DNA of 5,718 bases, from the NCBI GenBank assembly GCA_902782795.1, contig CACZOT010000033.1:1-5718 (forward strand), given 5' to 3'. Shown piece by piece: positions 1 through 4,511 of this stretch (positions are counted from its first letter, which is position 1; each line of letters opens with the position of its first letter). A model generated the notes under the pieces. That model made no database searches and was not told the DNA's origin. It saw only the letters and a list, made by a program, of their open reading frames with translations. The DNA is from an uncultured Eubacteriales bacterium (GTDB taxonomy: Bacteria; Bacillota; Clostridia; Christensenellales; Aristaeellaceae). A program made the position numbers and the translations under genes.

Positions 1-30
1 AGCCAAGAGGATCAGGGCAAACTTCTTCAT
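1..30 (-). CDS. Start of a probable sugar-binding lipoprotein of an ABC transporter (partial)
   Basis: Only the first ten codons are inside the window, reading MKKFALILLA on the minus strand. Two lysines followed by a hydrophobic run is the start of a signal peptide. An ideal ribosome binding site, AGGAGGT (43-37), lies 6 nt before the ATG, so the start is secure. The frame follows two ABC permease genes in the same direction with a 61-nt gap. In LplABC/YtcQP-type systems the third component is the extracellular solute-binding lipoprotein, so that is the inferred product. No lipobox or binding domain can be seen because the gene is cut by the window edge; another exported protein of the same operon is possible. 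Confidence 0.6.
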   Translation of the reverse strand, partial: MKKFALILLA

Positions 31-60
31 GGTCTAACCTCCTGAAAAATATTGTTTTCA

Positions 61-76
61 CGGGCGTTGTCGCCCG
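61..76 (-). other. Intercistronic GC hairpin between the second permease and the binding-protein gene
   Basis: CGGGCG and CGCCCG pair perfectly over 6 bp around a 4-nt loop (67-70). The hairpin starts 15 nt after the permease stop codon and ends 18 nt before the ribosome binding site of the next gene. On the minus strand it is followed by TGAAAACAATATTTTT, so the T-run begins about ten bases after the stem, too far for an ordinary intrinsic terminator. A role in mRNA processing or stability, or as a leaky attenuator that sets binding protein against permease levels, is inferred only from position. Confidence 0.55.
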
Positions 77-91
77 GTCGAACCAAAGGGA

Positions 92-1033
92 TCAGCCTTT
101 CACCGCGCCGATGACCATGCCCTTGACGAAGTACTTCTGCAGGAACGGGTACAGAAGGATGATCGGGCCCATGGTGACGACGCTGGTCGCCATCTTGAAG
201 GCTTCCTTGGGCGGGTTCATGCGCGCCGCGCCGGACATGAGCTTGGTCATGGCCTGGATCTCCGACTGGATCTGGAAGAGCAGCATCTGCAGGGGGTAGA
301 GCTTCCGGTCGAAGATGAGCATGACGGCGTTGAAGTAGTTGTTCCAGTAGCCGATGGCGTAGAAGAGAACGATCGTCGCGAGAACGGGCTTGCACAGCGG
401 CAGGTAGATCTGGAAGGCGATGCGCACTTCTCCCGCGCCGTCGATGCGGGCGGATTCGTTCAGGGCGTCTGGTATGCCGTTGACGAAGTTTCGCACGAGG
501 AACATGTTGAAGGGGGAGAACATCAGCGAGGGGACGATCAGCGCCCAGATGTTGTCGTACGCGCCGATGCCCTTGGAGACCATGTACCAGGGCACCAGGC
601 CCGCGGAAAAGACCATCGTGAAGTAGAAATACAGGGAGAGGCCGTTGCGGTAGCGGCACTGCTTGTTGGCCAGGGTGTAGCCCGCGCCGAAGGTCATCAG
701 CGTGGCGATGAACGTGCCCACGATCGTGGCCGTGGAGGTCACGCCGTAGGAGCGCGGCACCGCGGAGTTCTTGCCGAACATCATGCGGTAGGCGGCCGTG
801 GACCAGTTCGCGGGGAAGAGGGAATAGCCGTTCAGGGTGATGGTCTTCTCCTCCGTGAACGAGACGGTGATGACCATCAGGAAGGGGATCAGGCAGAACA
901 GGGCGAAGAGGAGGATGAACAGGTAAATGAAGATGGAGCCGATCCGCTCGCCCTTGGTGGTCTTGAGATGGATGCGGTCGTTGACGACATCGTTGTTGGC
1001 ATTATTGTTGTTCGCGATTCCTTGCTGCGCCAT
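92..1033 (-). CDS. Carbohydrate ABC transporter permease, LplC/YtcP type (MalG-like subunit)
   Basis: This 313-residue integral membrane protein is one of the two permease subunits of a CUT1-type sugar importer. After a polar, Asn-rich N-terminus (residues 8-14), the first membrane helix spans about 33-58, with further hydrophobic segments near 102-121, 133-152, 163-182, 215-235 and 287-303. The cytoplasmic EAA loop that docks the ATPase is at 193-216, recognisable by ESARIDGAGE followed by LPLCKP. The C-terminus YFVKGMVIGAVKG is typical of the LplC/YtcP branch, and the length fits. A strong site GGGAGGA, about 9 nt before the ATG, supports the start. It begins 24 nt after the stop of the preceding permease, so the two are co-transcribed. 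Family members often import pectin- or mannan-derived oligosaccharides; the substrate here is inferred only from the neighbouring hydrolase. Confidence 0.93.
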   Translation of the reverse strand: MAQQGIANNNNANNDVVNDRIHLKTTKGERIGSIFIYLFILLFALFCLIPFLMVITVSFTEEKTITLNGYSLFPANWSTAAYRMMFGKNSAVPRSYGVTSTATIVGTFIATLMTFGAGYTLANKQCRYRNGLSLYFYFTMVFSAGLVPWYMVSKGIGAYDNIWALIVPSLMFSPFNMFLVRNFVNGIPDALNESARIDGAGEVRIAFQIYLPLCKPVLATIVLFYAIGYWNNYFNAVMLIFDRKLYPLQMLLFQIQSEIQAMTKLMSGAARMNPPKEAFKMATSVVTMGPIILLYPFLQKYFVKGMVIGAVKG

Positions 1034-1057
1034 TTTTTTAAATCCTCCCTTCGCTTC

Positions 1058-2017
1058 TCAGAACAGCGCGCCTTCGGGGTAGAAGCGGCGCACGATCCTG
1101 TTGGAGGTGTACACGAGCACGAAGCCGACCACGCTCTGGTACAGGCCGATGGCCATGGTGAGCGAGGGGTTGCCCGTGTTCTTGAACACGCGGAAGACGT
1201 AGGTATCGATGACCTCGGCGATGGGCATCAGGGTGGAGTTGTCGCGGATGATGGCGTACATCATGCCGAAATCGCCGTAGAAGATGCGGCCGATGGACAT
1301 GAGCGTGAGCACGCTGATGGTGGGCACCAGCAGCGGCAGCGTCACGTAGATGATGCGCTTGAAGCGCGTGGCGCCGTCGATGGCCGCGGCCTCGTAAATG
1401 GATTCGTCGATACCGGTAATGGCGGCGAGGTAGATGATGGAATTGTAGCCCGCGTTCTTCCAGATATTCAGGATCAGGAGGATCGGGTACCAGTAGCGCG
1501 GCGTGGCGTAGAAGTTGATGCGCTTGCCGCCCATAGATTGGATCATGCGGTTGAGCATGCCGCTTTCCGTGCCCAGGATGCCCTGGAGCATGTAGCTGAC
1601 GATGACCCAGGAAATGAAGAAGGGGAAGAGCATCGCCGACTGCGAGAGCTTCAGGAAGGCCTTGCCGCGGATCTCGTTGAGCAGAAGGGCGATGAGAATG
1701 GCGAAAAACGTGCCGAACACCAGGAACAGGAAGTTGATGACCAGCGTGTTCCTCGTCACCGCCCAGGCCCAGGAGGAGCGGAAGAAGGCGGAGAAGTTCT
1801 CCAGGCCCACGAAGGGGCTGCGGATGCCGGTGGAATAGTTGAACTTCTCGAAGGCGATGGCGATATACGGCAGCGTCATATAGCCGTAGATGAACGTGTA
1901 GACGATCGCCGGCACGGCGAGAAGGTAGAGGAATTTCTTCTCCCAAAGCTCCCGGAAGGGGTTGACCCTTCCCTTCCTGACGGCGGCGGGCGCGTTCTTT
2001 GCCTGCATCCGTATCAC
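1058..2017 (-). CDS. Carbohydrate ABC transporter permease, LplB/YteP type (MalF-like subunit)
   Basis: This 319-residue protein is the partner permease of the downstream LplC-type subunit; together they form the membrane channel of a CUT1 sugar importer. Membrane segments are visible near 29-52, 91-114, 127-145, 176-200, 224-243 and 287-304. The EAA loop lies at 209-232 (EAAAIDGATRFKRI, then TLPLLVP). The GLENFSAFF stretch (71-79) and the end YPEGALF are typical of LplB relatives. The start is uncertain. GTG at 2017 has GAAGAG 8 nt upstream, while ATG at 2008, three codons in, has AAGG 11 nt upstream; the GTG start is given here. The gene has its own consensus promoter (2080-2108), 62 nt upstream. 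No ATPase is encoded nearby, as is usual for transporters served by a shared MsmX-like ATPase. Confidence 0.92.
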   Translation of the reverse strand: MIRMQAKNAPAAVRKGRVNPFRELWEKKFLYLLAVPAIVYTFIYGYMTLPYIAIAFEKFNYSTGIRSPFVGLENFSAFFRSSWAWAVTRNTLVINFLFLVFGTFFAILIALLLNEIRGKAFLKLSQSAMLFPFFISWVIVSYMLQGILGTESGMLNRMIQSMGGKRINFYATPRYWYPILLILNIWKNAGYNSIIYLAAITGIDESIYEAAAIDGATRFKRIIYVTLPLLVPTISVLTLMSIGRIFYGDFGMMYAIIRDNSTLMPIAEVIDTYVFRVFKNTGNPSLTMAIGLYQSVVGFVLVYTSNRIVRRFYPEGALF

Positions 2018-2079
2018 GACCTTATCTCTTCATTTTTCTGCGGCCTCGCGGGAAACCCGATTCTTCAGCCGTACTAATT

Positions 2080-2108
2080 ATTCTATCATTACATACATGC
2101 AAAGTCAA
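2080..2108 (-). promoter_or_regulatory. Sigma-A-type promoter of the permease/binding-protein operon
   Basis: On the minus strand TTGACT (2108-2103) and TAGAAT (2085-2080) each match the consensus at five of six positions and are separated by exactly 17 bp. Transcription would start near 2073, leaving a leader of about 56 nt before the permease start. The surrounding 2018-2148 segment is much more AT-rich than the genes. The strength of this promoter suggests that the transporter is expressed independently of the hydrolase promoter. Confidence 0.75.
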
Positions 2109-2128
2109 CGGCCAGCGCATTATGTATG
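2092..2128. repeat. Inverted repeat around the -35 of the transporter promoter, possible operator
   Basis: CATACAT (2092-2098) and ATGTATG (2122-2128) are perfect 7-bp inverted copies separated by 23 bp, with centres 30 bp apart. One arm lies in the promoter spacer and the other upstream of the -35 hexamer, so a protein bound to both would cover the promoter. The 30-bp spacing is close to three helical turns. The arms are AT-rich and short, so chance occurrence is possible. They do not match the GTATATTG repeats of the divergent control region. Confidence 0.35.
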
Positions 2129-2148
2129 AAAAAAGTCCGTAAAATCCG

Positions 2149-3453
2149 TCACTCCTGCACAAGAACAAGACGGAGCGGATTGCCCATCTCGTCCACGGCG
2201 GAGGCGTTGCGGATCTCCACGTCGCGGCAGCCCTGCACGAGCATCCACCCGTCCTCCGGGCAGACGATCTTTTCCGCGGCGGGGGAGACGTCGATCACGC
2301 CCATGCCCTTGAGGGCGACGTTCGCGCGCGGGCGGCGCTCATAGGAGAGGCCGTCGATCGTGACGCCCTGCACGCTGCCGTTCACGCCGACGATGGCGCA
2401 GGCGTTCTCGCCGGTGCAGCTGATGTTGCGCAGGCGCACGTCGCGGATATTGACGGGCCAGTTCCTCTCCGGCAAGGGCCGCTCGTTCTGAACGCTGTGG
2501 TGCCAGAGAGCGAAGACGGCGATGGGCTCGCCGTTTCCCCACCAGTTGCCGGCGTGCGCGCGCGTCTCGACGCGCAGGTTCTCCACCAGCACATGCTCCA
2601 CAAGGCCGGTCTTCGTGGAGGACATGAGGCACAGGCCGCGGTGCGTGTCCCGCAGGACGCAGTTGGATACGACCACGTTGCGCACGATGGAGTGCATGTA
2701 GCCGATGACGATCGCCTTGGAGGAGCAGGTGAGGACGCAATCGGAGATGGTCACGTCCTCGCAGGGGAGATCCCAATCCGTGATGCTGGAGAGGGCGATG
2801 CAGTCGTCGCCGCTGACAATGTCGCATCCGCGCACGAACACCTTCCGGCAGCCGCAGAAATGCAGGCCGTCGTTGTTGGGGATGACGGGGCTCGTGCGGA
2901 TGGTCAGATCGGTGCAGCGCACGTCCTCGCAATCGTGGAAGGAGATGGTCCAGCAGGCGGCGTCCAGGACGGTCACGCCCTGCAGCGTCACATGGTCGCA
3001 GCGCAGGAAGAAGATGGGCTGCGTGGGGCGCGGGGCGATGAACACCGTGCATTCGGCGCGCTGCTCGTCCGTGAGCTCCGGGAAGCCCGCGGGCACGTTG
3101 CGGCGGCTGAAATCGAAAAAGGCGCTGCCGGAGAGGTCGATCGTTCCTTCGCCCTCGATGCGGATATGGCTGTGGCCCACGCTGTAGAGGAGCGAGCGCG
3201 TTTCGTGCAGTTCGTTATGCCGGTAGCCGAAGAAGGGGTAATCGGCCAAGTCGTCCGAGCCCTTGAGCACCGCGCCCTTTTCGAGATAGAGCGAGGCCCC
3301 GCCCAGATCGATCGAGCCGGTCAGATAGGTGCCGGCGGGCACGAGGACCGTGCCGCCCACGGCGCTGGCGGCGTCGACCGCGGCCTGGATCTCCTTTGTG
3401 CACAGGGCGCCTTCCCTGGCGCCGTAACGGGTGATATCGAAATACATGGGCAT
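2149..3453 (-). CDS. Glycoside hydrolase family 28-like (polygalacturonase-type) beta-helix enzyme, cytoplasmic
   Basis: This 434-residue protein has the right-handed beta-helix pattern of family 28. It opens with YFDITRYGA and AAVDAASAVGGTVLVPAGTYLTG-type sequence (residues 4-46), followed by many hydrophobic rungs. The catalytic aspartates are evident: NNDG gives D195, and SGDDC gives D216 and D217. The 21-residue D195-D216 spacing equals that of fungal endopolygalacturonase (D180-D201). The family's GHG histidine and the RIK pair are absent: the matching places read SSK (244-246) and CLM (275-277 in RGLCLM). A WWGNGEPI motif (304-311) follows. There is no signal peptide, so it probably acts inside the cell on imported oligosaccharides. 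GGAGGT lies 8 nt before the ATG at 3453; an in-frame ATG at 3447 is possible. The substrate may be pectin-derived, but the substitutions leave this open. Confidence 0.85.
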   Translation of the reverse strand: MPMYFDITRYGAREGALCTKEIQAAVDAASAVGGTVLVPAGTYLTGSIDLGGASLYLEKGAVLKGSDDLADYPFFGYRHNELHETRSLLYSVGHSHIRIEGEGTIDLSGSAFFDFSRRNVPAGFPELTDEQRAECTVFIAPRPTQPIFFLRCDHVTLQGVTVLDAACWTISFHDCEDVRCTDLTIRTSPVIPNNDGLHFCGCRKVFVRGCDIVSGDDCIALSSITDWDLPCEDVTISDCVLTCSSKAIVIGYMHSIVRNVVVSNCVLRDTHRGLCLMSSTKTGLVEHVLVENLRVETRAHAGNWWGNGEPIAVFALWHHSVQNERPLPERNWPVNIRDVRLRNISCTGENACAIVGVNGSVQGVTIDGLSYERRPRANVALKGMGVIDVSPAAEKIVCPEDGWMLVQGCRDVEIRNASAVDEMGNPLRLVLVQE

Positions 3454-3484
3454 TTTTCCACACCTCCGCGAGGATTCTGCCTGC

Positions 3485-3493
3485 AGGATAGCA
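3485..3493 (-). promoter_or_regulatory. Candidate activator-dependent promoter of the hydrolase gene (extended -10)
   Basis: The minus strand reads TGCTATCCT (3493-3485), an extended -10 with TG at the right place and four of six matches to TATAAT. The expected -35 position (3513-3508) reads GGCGGG, which has no resemblance to TTGACA, so the promoter should need an activator. The predicted start near 3478 leaves a 25-nt leader holding the ribosome binding site. GTATATTG repeats lie just upstream in the place expected for AraC-type activation. Confidence 0.45.
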
Positions 3494-3517
3494 CTGCCTG
3501 GCCGGCCCCCGCCTCTT

Positions 3518-3546
3518 GTATATTGGACTGGTATTATGGTATATTG
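3518..3546. promoter_or_regulatory. Direct-repeat operator for the divergent AraC-family regulator
   Basis: GTATATTG occurs at 3518-3525 and again at 3539-3546, an exact 8-bp direct repeat with a 21-bp period, i.e. two helical turns on the same DNA face. AraC-family proteins typically bind tandem half-sites with this spacing (araI1/araI2). Relative to the predicted hydrolase start the copies are at about -40 to -47 and -61 to -68, and the divergent neighbour is an AraC-family gene. The assignment to that regulator is inferred. Confidence 0.6.
3529..3545 (+). promoter_or_regulatory. Candidate promoter of the AraC-family regulator gene
   Basis: Two overlapping -10 candidates are visible on the plus strand. 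TGGTATTAT (3529-3537) is an extended -10 with five of six matches. TATATT (3540-3545), also five of six, has a weak TTGTAT (3516-3521) 18 bp upstream. Either would start transcription at about 3544-3552, shortly before the ribosome binding site AAAGGAG (3561-3567). Both overlap the GTATATTG operator copies, which would allow autorepression. Which -10 is used cannot be decided by eye. Confidence 0.4.
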
Positions 3547-3575
3547 ACATCATCCACCCGAAAGGAGCGACAGGC

Positions 3576-4415
3576 ATGGAGATTCCCCGCCTGACCCTGC
3601 CGGACGAGGTCGAGATCACCGGCGTTTCCATCATCAAACAGTTCAGCGTCCGGGAGACGTTTCCCCTGCATCGCCACGATTTCGCCGAACTTTTTTTCGT
3701 GGGGCAGGGACGCGCCATGCATACGGTCAACGGCGCGCATCAGCTCCTGGAGCGCGGATCGCTCGTGTTCATCCGCCCGGACGACGCCCATTGTTTTTCG
3801 CCCATCAACTATTTTGACTTCGTGATGTATTCCCTCGGCTTTCCGCGAGAGGAGGCGTGCCGAGCCGCGGATTACCTCGGCCTCTCCTGTAATGGCGGCG
3901 AACTGCCGCCCCTCGCCGTGCTCCACGGCGGCGAGCGCGGCGAGATGGAGCGCGCCTGCGAGGAGCTCCTTGCCACGCATACCCCGGCGCGGCTGACGCA
4001 CTTTCGCGCCATGCTGCCGCGCGTGCTCGCGCTGCTCTTCGCGCCGCAGGGGCCCGGCGGCGCGGGGGCGCTGCCCGCGTGGCTCGCTCGCCTGGACGAG
4101 GCCATGCGCGTGCGAGAGAACTACGTCGAGGGTCTCCCGCGCATGCTGGAGATGTGCCCCTATTCCCAGGAATATCTCAACCGCATGTTCCGCCTGCATA
4201 TGAAGTCCACCCCCACGGAGTACATCAACGCCCTGCGCATGGAGTACGCCACGGAGCTGCTTCTGGAAGGCCGTCGCAGTGTCACGGAGGTCTGCTTCCT
4301 GTCGGGGTTCAACAATCTCAGCCATTTTTACGCGGTGTTCCGCCGCCTCTACGGCTGCCCGCCCCGGGAATTCCTGCGCCGCAGAAACGGGAAAGAAATC
4401 GGCGGAAAACGTTGA
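3576..4415 (+). CDS. AraC-family transcriptional regulator with N-terminal cupin sensor domain
   Basis: This 279-residue protein is a likely sugar-responsive activator. The N-terminal part is a cupin-type ligand domain: FPLHRHDFAELFFVGQG at 29-45 carries the H32/H34 pair, and LLERGSLVFIRPDDAH at 57-72 is the usual second cupin strand. The C-terminal 100 residues are an AraC-type double helix-turn-helix. The first helix-turn-helix includes YSQEYLNRMFRLHMKSTPTEYI (in part, 196-217). The second includes SVTEVCFLSGF (235-245), and the signature NLSHFYAVFRRLYGCPPREF spans 247-266. ATG at 3576 is chosen because AAAGGAG lies 8 nt upstream; an in-frame TTG at 3516 falls inside the operator. It is divergent from the hydrolase gene across a 122-bp region with araI-like repeats, so it probably controls that gene and itself. 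The effector is unknown. Confidence 0.93.
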   Translation: MEIPRLTLPDEVEITGVSIIKQFSVRETFPLHRHDFAELFFVGQGRAMHTVNGAHQLLERGSLVFIRPDDAHCFSPINYFDFVMYSLGFPREEACRAADYLGLSCNGGELPPLAVLHGGERGEMERACEELLATHTPARLTHFRAMLPRVLALLFAPQGPGGAGALPAWLARLDEAMRVRENYVEGLPRMLEMCPYSQEYLNRMFRLHMKSTPTEYINALRMEYATELLLEGRRSVTEVCFLSGFNNLSHFYAVFRRLYGCPPREFLRRRNGKEIGGKR

Positions 4416-4440
4416 CGAGCCGTTAAGAAAGAGTTATAAT
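4412..4440 (+). promoter_or_regulatory. Consensus sigma-A promoter of the secreted cell-wall protein gene
   Basis: TTGACG (4412-4417, five of six) and a perfect TATAAT (4435-4440) are separated by exactly 17 bp. Transcription should start near 4447. The -35 overlaps the TGA stop codon of the regulator gene (4413-4415), so the promoter is built into the end of that gene. I found no convincing terminator between the two genes, so some read-through is also possible. Confidence 0.8.
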
Positions 4441-4478
4441 TTAGATGGCGAATTGGGGCTTTTTTGTATCGATGCGGA

Positions 4479-4495
4479 CCCCGCGCCAGGCGGGG
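4479..4495 (+). other. GC hairpin in the 5' leader, next to the ribosome binding site
   Basis: CCCCGC (4479-4484) and GCGGGG (4490-4495) form a perfect 6-bp stem with a 5-nt loop. The stem ends 4 nt before the AGGAGGG ribosome binding site (4500-4506) of the secreted-protein gene. No T-run follows, so it is not an intrinsic terminator. A role in transcript stability or control of translation start is inferred from position only; no known riboswitch is recognised. Confidence 0.5.
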
Positions 4496-4511
4496 AGCGA
4501 GGAGGGAAACC

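Noticed and set aside
2022..2033. Three-codon upstream frame (ATG AAG AGA TAA) before the LplB-type permease
   Set aside because: It is so short that chance is likely, and its upstream ribosome binding site is weak and distant.
2049..2059. Small CGGG/CCCG stem in the transporter leader
   Set aside because: A 4-bp stem with a 3-nt loop and no extension is too small to support a regulatory claim.
968..2077. Long plus-strand open frame of 369 codons opposite the permeases
   Set aside because: It is antisense to two well-recognised permeases, its composition (rich in His, Asp, Glu, Val, Ala, Gly) is that of a high-GC shadow frame, and it lacks a ribosome binding site or any known domain.
2131..2148. 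T-run after the hydrolase stop as an intrinsic terminator
   Set aside because: The preceding CCGTAAAATCCGT-type sequence is a direct, not inverted, repeat, so no stem forms before the six Ts.
3544..3549. Perfect TTGACA hexamer on the plus strand
   Set aside because: No -10-like hexamer occurs 16-19 bp downstream; that stretch is the ribosome binding site and start codon of the regulator. It also overlaps an operator copy.
3516..3575. Upstream in-frame TTG start for the AraC-family regulator
   Set aside because: It lies inside the operator/promoter region and has no ribosome binding site, whereas ATG at 3576 has AAAGGAG at 8 nt.
2497..3594. Long plus-strand open frame opposite the hydrolase gene
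   Set aside because: It runs through the divergent control region, shows low-complexity shadow composition, and the opposite strand has a clear family-28 protein.
4457..4465. GGGCTTTTTTG after the regulator gene as a terminator
   Set aside because: Only a 4-bp stem (AGCC at 4418-4421 with GGCT at 4457-4460) with a 35-nt loop can be drawn, and it overlaps the next promoter.
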